Positions 26,067 through 35,092 of a stretch of DNA of 64,000 bases are shown piece after piece; positions within the stretch are counted from its first letter, which is position 1; the number at the start of each line of letters is the position of its first letter. The DNA is from Teretinema zuelzerae (GTDB lineage: Bacteria; Spirochaetota; Spirochaetia; Treponematales; Treponemataceae): the NCBI RefSeq assembly GCF_021021555.1, contig NZ_JAINWA010000003.1, positions 620,001 to 684,000 on the forward strand, written 5' to 3'. The notes below the pieces were generated by a model that did no database searches, was not told where the DNA came from, and was given only the letters and a program-made list of their open reading frames with translations. The translations under genes and the position numbers were made by a program.

Positions 26067-26780
26067 ATGAATAAACCGCTTGAAGGAAAAACAGCGCTCG
26101 TAACAGGATCGAGCAGAGGGGTCGGCAGACTCATCGCGAAGGGGCTTGCCGAACTCGGCTGCAGTACGGTGTTCTGCCACGGAAGGACAGAGGGCGCATG
26201 CGAAGGAGTCGCGCTCGATGTAAAGAACGCAGGAGCGCGCGCAGTCATCGCCGCCGCTGAACTGTCGAAACCGGATGAGGTCGAACGACTCGCGCAATCG
26301 ATACTCGCCTCCGGCGGAGTCGATATATTGTACAACAACGCAGCCGTCATGCACCCCTGGCGCGAAAGCGTAGGCGAATTAACAATGGAAGACTGGGCAT
26401 GGTCGTTCCAGGTGAACGTCTTCGCGCCGGCGCGCCTCACCGCTGCCCTGCTCCCGCCCATGATTGAAAAAAACTGGGGACGCATCGTCAACCTCACGTC
26501 CGGAATCGACAAAACGCCGCAGCTCGCTTGCTACGGCGCGTCGAAGCATGCCCTCGACAAGTGGACCGACGATCTTGCGGCAGCCCTCACGGGAACGAAC
26601 GTCATTGCGAGCCTCCTCGATCCGGGCTGGCTGAAAACCGACCTTGGAGGAGCGAACGCGGACAACGAGCCGGAAACGGTGTTGCCCGGCGCCCTCGTTC
26701 CGGCTTTGCTGCCGGACGGCTCCGAATCGGGACGTTTTTTCCGCGCGCAGGAACTCCGCTCCTTTACATTGCCTGAATAA
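26067..26780 (+). CDS. Short-chain dehydrogenase/reductase
   Basis: A 237-residue NAD(P)-dependent classical SDR. The cofactor loop TGSSRGVGR, the NNAAV motif, the catalytic serine (LTSG) and YGASK catalytic pair are all present, and RTEG after the second strand has an arginine typical of NADP preference. Start ATG 26067 follows a weak AAAGGGGA; the frame upstream of it is not convincing. Substrate unknown. It lies between the leu operon and ilvD but on the opposite strand, so no pathway link can be claimed. Confidence 0.88.
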   Translation: MNKPLEGKTALVTGSSRGVGRLIAKGLAELGCSTVFCHGRTEGACEGVALDVKNAGARAVIAAAELSKPDEVERLAQSILASGGVDILYNNAAVMHPWRESVGELTMEDWAWSFQVNVFAPARLTAALLPPMIEKNWGRIVNLTSGIDKTPQLACYGASKHALDKWTDDLAAALTGTNVIASLLDPGWLKTDLGGANADNEPETVLPGALVPALLPDGSESGRFFRAQELRSFTLPE

Positions 26781-26802
26781 AGGAGCCCGGAAAACGTATC
26801 AC

Positions 26803-26867
26803 GGCGTTGCTTACGCCGCGAGCCGCGAAGCATGGTTGCCGCGCCGCCGCTCGCGCAAGCGGCGGCG
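26803..26867. terminator. Two hairpins between convergent SDR and ilvD genes
   Basis: CGGCGT-TGCTT-ACGCCG (26803-26819) and a perfect 10-bp stem CGCCGCCGCT-CGCGCA-AGCGGCGGCG (26842-26867). Neither has a long T-tract, but they fill the gap between the two convergent 3' ends and probably stop transcription in both directions. Confidence 0.5.
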
Positions 26868-26874
26868 TCCTGTG

Positions 26875-28707
26875 TTACGACTCTCCGGGAAGGCGCCTGA
26901 CCGCGCCCTGGTCGGCGCTTTGAGCGAACAGGGCGTACGCCTGCAAGGCGCGGCTGACTGTCCGATCGCGGGAGACCGGGGTAAAAGCGGCAGATCCCCG
27001 CGATTTCTCTTCCGTTCTGCGCTTCGCAAGCTCTTCGGAGTCGACCATAACTGCAAGGCGCCGATCGGGAATCGAAATATCAATGAGGTCGCCGTCACGG
27101 ATGAGGGCGATGTCTCCGCCGGCTGCGGCTTCCGGACTCACGTGGCCGATGGAAAGGCCGGAGGTTCCGCCTGAGAAGCGGCCGTCCGTTATGAGGGCGC
27201 AGGCTTTCCCGAGGCCGCGGCTTTTCAGGTAGCTCGTGGGATACAGCATCTCCTGCATCCCCGGCCCGCCTTTCGGCCCTTCGTAGCGGATGACGACGAC
27301 GTCCCCCGCCTGCACCTTGCCGGAGAGAATTCCGCCCACGGCGTCTTCCTGGCTTTCGAACACAACGGCAGGGCCTCTGAACGAGAATACCGACGGATCC
27401 ACACCCGCTGTCTTCACGATCGAGCCGCGCTCGGCGATGTTTCCCGACAACACGGCCAAACCGCCGTCCGCGTAATACGCATGCGCGATATCGCGGATGC
27501 AACCGCCTGAACGGTCGGTATCAAGTTCCGCATAGCGCGAATCCTGGCTGCCCAGAACGAGATTGAACTTCCCCGCAGGCGCTGCCTTGTAAAATTCGCG
27601 GGCGGCGGGATTGGAGCCCGCGATCAGATCATAGTCACGGAGCGCTTCCTTGAGCGACGGATAGTCTACGCGCGAAACGGAGGCATCGAGGAGACCGCCC
27701 CGATCCAGCTCCGCCAGTATGCCCATGATGCCGCCGGCGCGATGAACGTCTTCGATATGATAGTGAGAGTTCGGCGCGACCTTGCTCAAACAGGGTACTT
27801 TTCGGGAAAGATGGTCGATGTCTTTCATCGTGAAATCGACTTCGGCTTCGCGGGCTATCGCAAGGAGATGCAGAACCGTATTGGTGCTGCCGCCCATCGC
27901 GATATCCAGGCTCATCGCGTTCATGAAAGCCGCCCGGGTCGCGATGCCCCGGGGAAGAAGCCGCTCGTTTCCGGTTCTGTAGTATTCCTCGGCCAGATCG
28001 CAAATACGCTCGGCCCCGCGTTCGAACAGCCGCGCGCGCTCCGCGTGGGTAGCCAAAACCGTTCCGTTGCCCGGCAGCGCAAGGCCGAGCGCTTCATTGA
28101 GGCAGTTCATGGAATTGGCCGTGAACATGCCCGAACAGCAGCCGCAGGTAGGGCATGCGCTTTCTTCGACAGCCGCGACCTCGGCGTCGCCGATGCGTTC
28201 GTCCGCGGCCGACACCATCGCGTCGATGAGGTCCAGAGCCCGGCCGCCCGAATGGCCGGCTTCCATCGGACCGCCTGAAACGAAAATGGTCGGTATGTTC
28301 AGGCGCATGGCGGCCATCAGCATGCCGGGAGTGATTTTATCGCAATTCGATATGCAGATCAGGGCGTCGGCCGTATGCGCGTTAACCATGTACTCGACGC
28401 TGTCGGCGATCAAATCCCGCGAAGGGAGGCTGTAGAGCATGCCGGAATGGCCCATCGCGATTCCGTCGTCTATGGCGATAGTATTGAACTCGGCCGCGAA
28501 AAAACCGCGCGCTTCGATGATCGCTTTCACTTTCTGGCCGACGTCGTGCAGATGCACATGGCCGGGAACGAACTGGGTAAAGCTGTTCGCAATCGCGATG
28601 ACGGGCTTGCCCATATGAGCGGCCTGCATGCCGTTTGCCCGCCATAAGGCGCGGGCTCCGGCCATTATGCGTCCTTTTGTGGTGACGTCCGATCGTAATG
28701 ATGGCAT
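26875..28707 (-). CDS. ilvD: Dihydroxy-acid dehydratase
   Basis: FeS enzyme that dehydrates dihydroxy-acids in valine and isoleucine synthesis. 610 residues with the family signatures [19 protein letters not shown] and [17 protein letters not shown] (cluster cysteines) and a C-terminal [26 protein letters not shown] precedes ATG 28707 and a TATAGT -10 word is at 28747-28742. It is monocistronic, separate from the ilvBN operon. Confidence 0.96.
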   Translation of the reverse strand: MPSLRSDVTTKGRIMAGARALWRANGMQAAHMGKPVIAIANSFTQFVPGHVHLHDVGQKVKAIIEARGFFAAEFNTIAIDDGIAMGHSGMLYSLPSRDLIADSVEYMVNAHTADALICISNCDKITPGMLMAAMRLNIPTIFVSGGPMEAGHSGGRALDLIDAMVSAADERIGDAEVAAVEESACPTCGCCSGMFTANSMNCLNEALGLALPGNGTVLATHAERARLFERGAERICDLAEEYYRTGNERLLPRGIATRAAFMNAMSLDIAMGGSTNTVLHLLAIAREAEVDFTMKDIDHLSRKVPCLSKVAPNSHYHIEDVHRAGGIMGILAELDRGGLLDASVSRVDYPSLKEALRDYDLIAGSNPAAREFYKAAPAGKFNLVLGSQDSRYAELDTDRSGGCIRDIAHAYYADGGLAVLSGNIAERGSIVKTAGVDPSVFSFRGPAVVFESQEDAVGGILSGKVQAGDVVVIRYEGPKGGPGMQEMLYPTSYLKSRGLGKACALITDGRFSGGTSGLSIGHVSPEAAAGGDIALIRDGDLIDISIPDRRLAVMVDSEELAKRRTEEKSRGSAAFTPVSRDRTVSRALQAYALFAQSADQGAVRRLPGES

Positions 28708-28779
28708 AGCGTGACTCCTTTTGTTCTCATAAAAACTGGCGACTATAACCCTTACGGGAATTCGTCATATGAATACCTA

Positions 28780-30213
28780 TCAAACGCCGTTCAGCTTAAC
28801 GGCGAGCTCGTTCACTTTGGCAGAGGGAGCGAGAACGTACAAGATGTCGTTCGCTTTGACGACAGTGCTTCCCTTCGGGAGAACTATCTGGCCGTCGCGG
28901 ACGATGGAGCTGATGAGCAGATCCTTGTCGAGATTCATCTCCGAAATAGGGCGGTCGATACAGGGGGAGTTTTCATCAACTCGTACTTCCGCCATTTCGA
29001 CATTGCTCGAACGCAGGGAATGCAATTCTATCGTGTGCGGGGACTCGAGCCTTCTGCGTTCAGTGAACGAAAACGCCTTTGCCAGCAATCCGAGCGTAGT
29101 TCCCTGGATGATGCAGGAAAGAAATACGGCAAAAAAAATGACGTCGAAAATGAAGCCGGACGAATCGAGCCCGGACGCGAGAGGATAGGTCGCGAGAACG
29201 ATAGGAACCGCACCCTTTATGCCGCCCCACATGAGAAAAACTTTTTCCTTAGCGGAATATTTGAACGGTATGGTCGAAATAAAAAGCGCGAACGGGCGGG
29301 CTACGAACATCATGACCGCGACAATGATGAGCGCTTCCTTCCAGACCGCGGCGAAGCGATGGGGAAAGGCAAGAAGCCCGAGCATGATGAAAAGCGCAAT
29401 ATTGAACATGGCGGCAATGCTTTCGAGAAAACCGCTCACGCTGCGCTTCGCCGGGAAGTTCGCGTTGCCGAGCCAGTATCCCATGAAGAAAACAGCGATG
29501 ATTCCGTTCGCCTTAAGCGCGTCGGAAATTCCGTAGGCAAAGAGAATGCACCCCAGCATGAGAATATTATAGTTGCCCCTGCTCTCCGAATTAAGATGAT
29601 GGAAAACGAACATTGATATCCTGAACGCCAGGTATCCGATGATGATCCCGCCGGCGAACTGCCACAAGAGAGAGAGAATCGCGATCAGGGGGGACCGGAA
29701 CGACTGCATGGCGATCTGTATGAATGTTACTGTAAGGATGATCGCCATCGGGTCGTTCGCGGCCGATTCAATATTAAGAGTACTCGCGAGCTTCGATTTG
29801 ATGGGATTGCTCCGGGTAATCATAAAAACCGCGGCGGCGTCTGTCGATGAAATGATAGAGGAAATCAGGAGAGAATAAATAAGATCGAAGCCGAGCGCGA
29901 AATGGATGATCAAACCGAGGATTCCGGAAGTAAGGGCGACTCCGAGCGTCGCGAGCGTAAGCGACGGCCCGGCCACGCTGCGAAATTCTCCCCGCGTAAT
30001 GCGGAATCCTCCCTCGAAGATGATGAATATCAACAGAATGTCCGCGACGCGTTTCGTCAGATCAGCGTTGTCGAAATACACGAGATTGAGAACATCGCTG
30101 CCGACGATGATTCCTATCAGTATGAATCCGATGAGAAGCGGAAGCCCAAAGCGCGAGCTCACCTTGGAGGCCAGTATCGACAGAATTATCAACAGAGAAA
30201 GAAAGAGAACCAT
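28780..30213 (-). CDS. CPA1-type K+ or Na+/H+ antiporter (NhaP2/CvrA-like)
   Basis: A 477-residue secondary transporter. About 12 predicted helices include the ion-site region SSTDAAAVF and ESAANDPMA typical of CPA1 antiporters. The C-terminal 75 residues (EMAEVRVDENSPCIDRPISEMN, read as two parts, to KANDILYVLAP) form an RCK-C/TrkA-C regulatory domain, as in NhaP2/CvrA potassium/proton antiporters. Likely role: cation and volume homeostasis at the inner membrane. It starts 6 bp after the stop codon of the GH5 gene and is probably co-transcribed with it, an odd pairing. Confidence 0.88.
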   Translation of the reverse strand: MVLFLSLLIILSILASKVSSRFGLPLLIGFILIGIIVGSDVLNLVYFDNADLTKRVADILLIFIIFEGGFRITRGEFRSVAGPSLTLATLGVALTSGILGLIIHFALGFDLIYSLLISSIISSTDAAAVFMITRSNPIKSKLASTLNIESAANDPMAIILTVTFIQIAMQSFRSPLIAILSLLWQFAGGIIIGYLAFRISMFVFHHLNSESRGNYNILMLGCILFAYGISDALKANGIIAVFFMGYWLGNANFPAKRSVSGFLESIAAMFNIALFIMLGLLAFPHRFAAVWKEALIIVAVMMFVARPFALFISTIPFKYSAKEKVFLMWGGIKGAVPIVLATYPLASGLDSSGFIFDVIFFAVFLSCIIQGTTLGLLAKAFSFTERRRLESPHTIELHSLRSSNVEMAEVRVDENSPCIDRPISEMNLDKDLLISSIVRDGQIVLPKGSTVVKANDILYVLAPSAKVNELAVKLNGV

Positions 30214-30219
30214 CGGGCT

Positions 30220-31446
30220 TTACAACGCCCCCAGTATCGCTTCGAGAATCTCGGGGGAATACCAGGAGCCCCCGACGCGGTTGTAGAAGCCGTAGAGCTC
30301 GGAGAAGGAGCCGGAGGAGGGAACCTGGTGATTTCCGTTGTCCCACAGCACGACGGGCATGCCGTAGCTTGCGGCCTTCCCGACATAATACGAGAACCAC
30401 TCGACCCGGGCGGCGAGGTTGTTCTTGTTCGTCGCGCCGTATTCACCGATGATGACCGGAATCCCGCGCTTCGCCGTAAACGAATCATTGAGATTAGCCA
30501 TGAAAGTGTCGATATCGGAGCGGTGCTTATCAGTGAAGATTTTCTCGCCGGGATCTTCCATCGCGAAGCTGTAGGGAGTATATGCGTGAACGGAAAGGAT
30601 GAGCTTGTCTTCCGCCGAATCCTCGGGAACGACGAAACGGGATGAAAGCGCGGCCCAGGGAGATGCGACGTAGGGAGTGATCATCACGTATCGATTTTTG
30701 TTATTGCTTCCGGAAGCGCGGACGACGTCCAGGGCGCTCTGTTCGAGTTCCCCGATTATAGAAGCGGCTTTCGTCAATGCAGAATCGGAATCGCTCCAGC
30801 CCCATTCGTTCGCGTAGCCCACGAGGCGGGGCTCATTTAAAAGTTCGAATATCAGGTTTTCATCGTAATTGCGGAACGTAAGCGCGATTTGCTTCCACAC
30901 GCGCGTTACGAAAGCGAGCGAACGCTCTGCGTGTTCGGCGTCGGGAAAGTAATATTCTTTTTCGTTATCGTGATGAATGTTGATGATGACCCGAAGATCC
31001 TCGGCAAGCGCGTAGTCTACCACGGTTTTTACCCGCGCCATCCATTCAGGATCGATGGTGAAGGCCTCGTCTGCATGGTTGTGCCAGGATACGGGAATTC
31101 TGACGAGATCGATGCCGGAAGCCTTGAGGTTTTTCATCATATCCTGAGTCGTACGCGGTTGGCCCCACGAAGTTTCGCTCGCAAGGCCGGTTGTGCCGTA
31201 GGCGTCCAGGGTATTGCCCAGGTTCCAGCCGGTTCCGAGTCCGGATACGAATTCGCGGGCGGACAGGCTGAAATCCCCAGGAAGGGGATCGCCGGGAGTT
31301 TCCGGATATGAAGGCTCAGGGGGAATCGAATCTCCTAGCGCCGGCTGGTTCGACGAACAGGATGAAGCAATGACTAAAACAAAAAGCACAAAAGCCGCGA
31401 AGGCCGCCGCTAGAAATTTCTTATTGTCCGGCACATGCATATTCAC
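30220..31446 (-). CDS. Glycoside hydrolase family 5 endoglucanase, lipoprotein
   Basis: Beta-1,4-glucanase-type enzyme, 408 residues. The N-terminus has a basic start, hydrophobic helix and lipobox IASS-C, so it should be lipid-anchored, followed by a Pro-rich linker. GH5 landmarks: GTGWNLGNTLDAYG, RIPVSWHNH, NIHHDNEKEYYF, catalytic acid ELLNEPR, HAYTPYSF, and nucleophile GEYGAT. The start is taken as GTG 31446, 8 nt after GGAGG; ATG 31440 is an alternative with poor spacing. It is near GH3 and an AraC regulator, so cello-oligosaccharides made outside could be finished by the GH3 enzyme inside. Confidence 0.92.
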   Translation of the reverse strand: MNMHVPDNKKFLAAAFAAFVLFVLVIASSCSSNQPALGDSIPPEPSYPETPGDPLPGDFSLSAREFVSGLGTGWNLGNTLDAYGTTGLASETSWGQPRTTQDMMKNLKASGIDLVRIPVSWHNHADEAFTIDPEWMARVKTVVDYALAEDLRVIINIHHDNEKEYYFPDAEHAERSLAFVTRVWKQIALTFRNYDENLIFELLNEPRLVGYANEWGWSDSDSALTKAASIIGELEQSALDVVRASGSNNKNRYVMITPYVASPWAALSSRFVVPEDSAEDKLILSVHAYTPYSFAMEDPGEKIFTDKHRSDIDTFMANLNDSFTAKRGIPVIIGEYGATNKNNLAARVEWFSYYVGKAASYGMPVVLWDNGNHQVPSSGSFSELYGFYNRVGGSWYSPEILEAILGAL

Positions 31447-31474
31447 GTAAGTATCCTCCAAAAATAGCGCGAAT

Positions 31475-31497
31475 GCTCACGCGCGTGAGCGAGTATA
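31475..31497 (-). promoter_or_regulatory. GH5 promoter -10 with overlapping operator-like palindrome
   Basis: TATACT on the minus strand (31497-31492) is followed at once by a perfect 16-nt palindrome GCTCACGCGCGTGAGC (31475-31490) that would cover the transcription start, 29 bp before the GTG. Even-length CG-centred palindromes of this kind suit LacI-type repressors; the regulator is not identified. Confidence 0.5.
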
Positions 31498-31750
31498 ACA
31501 TACCAATGGTTTTTTGCTAAAGCTCGTCGTAAGAAATCGTGAGGATTTAAACACTCGGGAAATGAAACGCAAGGATACACACGACCGGCGAAAAAATGAC
31601 GCAGAAGCAACCCTAAGCGTTCTGCGAAAGCTGTGTCGAGGACTGCATCGACGACGCCCCTGATGCATCTTCCGCTTGAGGGGGCTCCGAAGAAGGACGA
31701 TCGCTGAAGCGGTACTCCCTGCCTCAATCTTGATTACCTGTATACCTGAT

Positions 31751-31822
31751 AGTATACCTACCGGTAGGTATAGAAAGCGCGCTTTACGCTACCTACCGGT
31801 CGGTATAGAAAGCTGACTTTAC
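31751..31822. promoter_or_regulatory. Duplicated operator module, copy 1 (TetR-type palindromes)
   Basis: Perfect 20-nt palindrome TATACCTACCGGTAGGTATA (31753-31772) and a near-perfect second one TACCTACCGGTCGGTA (31790-31805), starts 37 bp apart. The whole 72-bp module is nearly identical to that at 34968. It lies at the 3' end of the AraC gene and about 305 bp before GH5. The rest of the 370-bp gap between GH5 and AraC (31498-31750) shows no gene. Confidence 0.7.
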
Positions 31823-32538
31823 ACCCCCCGATGTTCCTGCAACCATCGACCCGGGGTCGCCCCCGTCTCCCTTTTGAAACAGACCGTAAAATAACTCTGC
31901 GACGAAAAACCCAGATGGGCCGCGATGTCCGGTATCGCCAAAGACGAATGGAGCATCAGCCGGCACGCCTCGCGGACACGCTCGCGGCGGAGCCAGATCG
32001 TGAACGCGAACCCGGTTTCCCGGCGGAATTTTCTGCTCACATGGGTCGGGCTCAGGTTAACCGCGGCGGCGAGCGCGTCGAGCGTAATATCTTCCGTCAG
32101 ATGTTTGGAAATGTAGTCGACGCAGCGGGCGATTTCTGCGGATAGCGGCCGCGGCGTGCGATAGCGGCGGACAAGCAGGGCAAAATCGACGAGGCTCTTG
32201 CGCTTGAAATCCCGCACGGCATCGTCTGTTGAAAGATTTTCCGCGGCGTTGATCGCTTCGTCGCTGAGGGTGTAGGCATATTCGACCGGAACCCCGCCTT
32301 CCACCGCTGCCCTCGTGGCAAGCGTTACAGATGCAATGAAAAGGTTTTTTTCCTGCCGGACATCGGTCTTCGCGATCCGTCCGATTCCCCAGGATTCGAA
32401 GCTTGGAGAGCGCTGCCGCAGCGATTCTGCGTCTCCGCGGCGAACCAGGTTCCACAATTCTTGTTCGCTTTCCCAGCTCATGTGAAAGCTGCTGAGTTCC
32501 CGTTGAGTGCTCGATTGTTTCGGTTCTTTCGCATTCAT
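31819..32538 (-). CDS. AraC-family transcriptional regulator
   Basis: A 239-residue regulator. The C-terminal 100 residues are a two-HTH AraC domain: ITLDALAAAVNLSPTHVSRKF and the second helix pair IPDIAAHLGFSSQSYFTVCF followed by KRETGATPGRW. The N-terminal part does not resemble a cupin; it is helical (SWESEQELWNLVRRGDAESLRQ region), similar to the sensor part of some AraC proteins in clostridia and spirochaetes. Divergent from the GH3 beta-glucosidase over a 146-bp gap and upstream of GH5, it is a good candidate for control of these cellulolytic genes. Confidence 0.88.
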   Translation of the reverse strand: MNAKEPKQSSTQRELSSFHMSWESEQELWNLVRRGDAESLRQRSPSFESWGIGRIAKTDVRQEKNLFIASVTLATRAAVEGGVPVEYAYTLSDEAINAAENLSTDDAVRDFKRKSLVDFALLVRRYRTPRPLSAEIARCVDYISKHLTEDITLDALAAAVNLSPTHVSRKFRRETGFAFTIWLRRERVREACRLMLHSSLAIPDIAAHLGFSSQSYFTVCFKRETGATPGRWLQEHRGV

Positions 32539-32684
32539 GTCGCCATTCTAGCGCGCTTTACCGCGAAACGCAAGAAATTGATATAAAAACGCAAAATAGT
32601 AATATAGAAATAAGTTCACCCCAAGCAATACTGGATACAGATTCATAAGAACGCGCAGACTGTAAGCGATGAGGAGAAGATGCT

Positions 32685-34964
32685 ATGGCGAGAGATATTT
32701 CGGAACTGGTTTCAAAACTGACGCTGGAAGAAAAGGCGAGCCTCTGTTCGGGGCTGGACTTCTGGCATACCAAGGCAGTCGAGCGGCTGGGGATTCCCTC
32801 GGTGATGGTGAGCGACGGCCCTCATGGTTTGCGAAAACAGGATATGAAGGCCGATCATCTGGGGTTCAACGAGAGCATCAAAGCGGTGTGTTTTCCGGCC
32901 GGCTGCGCCCTCGCCTGCTCCTTCGACCGTGATCTCGCCCGGGAGCTGGGGGAAACGCTGGGCGACGAGTGCCAAGCCCAGGACGTCGCGGTGCTTCTCG
33001 GTCCGGCGGTCAACATAAAGAGGTCCCCCCTCTGCGGGCGGAATTTCGAATATCTTTCCGAGGATCCCTTCCTCGCGTCGAGAATAGCCGCGAGCCATAT
33101 TGCGGGCGTGCAATCGAAGAATGTGGGAACCTCGATCAAGCATTTCGCGGCGAATAATCAGGAATATCGGCGGATGACCTCGTCCTCGGAACTGGACGAG
33201 CGAACGCTCAGGGAAATATATCTGGCGGCCTTCGAGGAAGCGATCAAGGAAGGAAGGCCCGATACGGTCATGTGTTCGTATAACCGGATCAACGGGGTGT
33301 TCGCCGCGGAAAACGAGCGTCTTTTAACGAAGATTCTTCGCGACGAGTGGGGTTTTTCAGGGTACGTGATGTCGGACTGGGACGCGGTGAATAATCGGGT
33401 TGAAGGACTCAAGGCTGGGCTCGATCTTGAAATGCCGTCTTCTAACGGAGTTACCGACCGCGAAATCGTCGAAGCGGTCCGTTCGGGGAAACTCGCCGAG
33501 CGGGTGCTGGACGCCTCTGTTGCACGAATTCTCGAAAAAGTGTTCAAGTTCGCGGACAACCGGAAGGAAAGGAACTTCGACCTTGAAAAACACGACGCGC
33601 TCGCCGGGCGAATCGCGGAAGAAAGCGCGGTGCTCTTGAAAAACAACGGCCTGCTCCCCCTCGACCCCGCGAAGGCAGGCGAGGTTCTATACGTCGGTCA
33701 GTTCGCGAAGAAACCGCGCTACCAGGGAGGAGGCAGCTCGCACATCAACAGCTTCCGGGTTACCGGAGCCCTTGAGGCCTCGGCGGAAATCGCGCCCGGA
33801 GTCCGCTGGGTAGAAGGATTTAAGACCGACTCCGATGCGGAAGATCCCGCGTTGGCGGCGGAAGCCCTTGCAGCCGCGAAACAAGCGAAAGCAGTAGTGA
33901 TCTTCGCGGGCCTCCCCGATTCCTACGAGTCGGAAGGCTACGACCGCGCGCATATGAGGCTGCCGGAAAACCAGAACAAGCTGATTGCCGAGATCATGAA
34001 GGTCCGGCCTGAAACTGCCGTAGTCCTTCATAACGGATCTCCGGTGGAGATGCCCTGGGCCTCCGGCGCGGCGGCGATTCTGGAAGCCTATCTCGGCGGA
34101 CAGGCGGTCGGCCGCGCGACGAGCCGGATTCTCTTCGGCCTCGCGAACCCTTCAGGAAAACTCGCCGAATCCTTCCCGCTCAAACTCGAAGACACGCCCT
34201 GCTTCATCGATTTTCCCGGAGACGGCAAAACGGCTCAGTATAAGGAAGGAGTATTCGTCGGCTACCGCTGGTACGACAAGCGGAAAATGGATGTTCTTTT
34301 TCCCTTCGGACACGGACTGAGCTACACGAGTTTCGCCTACTCGGGACTCAAAACCGACAAAACCTCGATCACCGAGGGGGAGACGCTCTCTGTAAGCGTC
34401 GATGTCGAAAACACCGGAAAACGCGAGGGCAAGGAAACCGTTCAGCTCTATGTCCGCGACACGACGGGTTCGGCTGTCAGGCCGGTCAGGGAGCTCAAGG
34501 GCTTCGCCAAGGTTCATCTGAAGCCGGGAGAGAAGAAGACGGTCTCGTTCGCGCTGGATAAGAGGGCCTTTGCCTGGTACTCGCAGGAGCTCGGCGATTG
34601 GTACGCCGCCCCGGGGGAGTATGCGGTTGAGATCGGCAGGTCGAGCCGGGATATAGAGGCGTCTGTTTCCGTGATGTGGAACACCTCGCAGCGGCTTCCG
34701 TTCCATGTGGATCTGAACACTACTATAGAAGAGATTTTGGCCGACGAACGGACGGCCGCAGTTCTCAAGCCCATGCTCGATAAAATGGAAGAGATGTTCA
34801 AGGGCGGCGGCGGAGAAGCGGCGAACGAGGCAATCACCCCGGCGATGATAAATGCGATGATTGCGAACTTTCCGCTGAGGGCGCTGCGCTCCTTCTCAGG
34901 CGCGGGGAACGAGGAGATAGAGGGATTGTTGAAGGCGCTGAATCAAGCGGCTTCGGGAAGATAG
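32685..34964 (+). CDS. Glycoside hydrolase family 3 beta-glucosidase
   Basis: A 759-residue GH3 enzyme without a signal peptide, so cytoplasmic. The substrate pocket VSDGPHGLRKQ, the lysine-histidine pair KHFAANNQE and the nucleophile aspartate in GYVMSDWDAVN are present; the alpha/beta sandwich and a fibronectin-III-like domain (LSVSVDVENTGKREGKETV region) follow. The last 90 residues are a helical extension (TIEEILADERTAAVLKPML onward) seen in several bacterial beta-glucosidases. GAGGAG precedes the ATG. Likely hydrolyses imported cellobiose or related disaccharides. Confidence 0.94.
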   Translation: MARDISELVSKLTLEEKASLCSGLDFWHTKAVERLGIPSVMVSDGPHGLRKQDMKADHLGFNESIKAVCFPAGCALACSFDRDLARELGETLGDECQAQDVAVLLGPAVNIKRSPLCGRNFEYLSEDPFLASRIAASHIAGVQSKNVGTSIKHFAANNQEYRRMTSSSELDERTLREIYLAAFEEAIKEGRPDTVMCSYNRINGVFAAENERLLTKILRDEWGFSGYVMSDWDAVNNRVEGLKAGLDLEMPSSNGVTDREIVEAVRSGKLAERVLDASVARILEKVFKFADNRKERNFDLEKHDALAGRIAEESAVLLKNNGLLPLDPAKAGEVLYVGQFAKKPRYQGGGSSHINSFRVTGALEASAEIAPGVRWVEGFKTDSDAEDPALAAEALAAAKQAKAVVIFAGLPDSYESEGYDRAHMRLPENQNKLIAEIMKVRPETAVVLHNGSPVEMPWASGAAAILEAYLGGQAVGRATSRILFGLANPSGKLAESFPLKLEDTPCFIDFPGDGKTAQYKEGVFVGYRWYDKRKMDVLFPFGHGLSYTSFAYSGLKTDKTSITEGETLSVSVDVENTGKREGKETVQLYVRDTTGSAVRPVRELKGFAKVHLKPGEKKTVSFALDKRAFAWYSQELGDWYAAPGEYAVEIGRSSRDIEASVSVMWNTSQRLPFHVDLNTTIEEILADERTAAVLKPMLDKMEEMFKGGGGEAANEAITPAMINAMIANFPLRALRSFSGAGNEEIEGLLKALNQAASGR

Positions 34965-34967
34965 TAT

Positions 34968-35040
34968 AGTATACCTACCGGTAGGTATAGCAAGCACGCT
35001 TTACGCTACCTACCGGTAGGTATAGAAAGCCACTTTTACA
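34968..35040 (+). promoter_or_regulatory. Duplicated operator module, copy 2, upstream of MATE gene
   Basis: Same arrangement as at 31751: TATACCTACCGGTAGGTATA (34970-34989) and TACCTACCGGTAGGTA (35007-35022), starts 37 bp apart. It begins 4 bp after the GH3 stop and lies 53 bp before the MATE start. The CTTTAC...TATAGA words flanking the second palindrome look like -35/-10 elements with the operator between them, a classical repressor position. Confidence 0.7.
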
Positions 35041-35092
35041 TCCCCGCCCTCCCGCTGGACACTCCCGCCCCGGCGGGTACATACTCTCCTCC

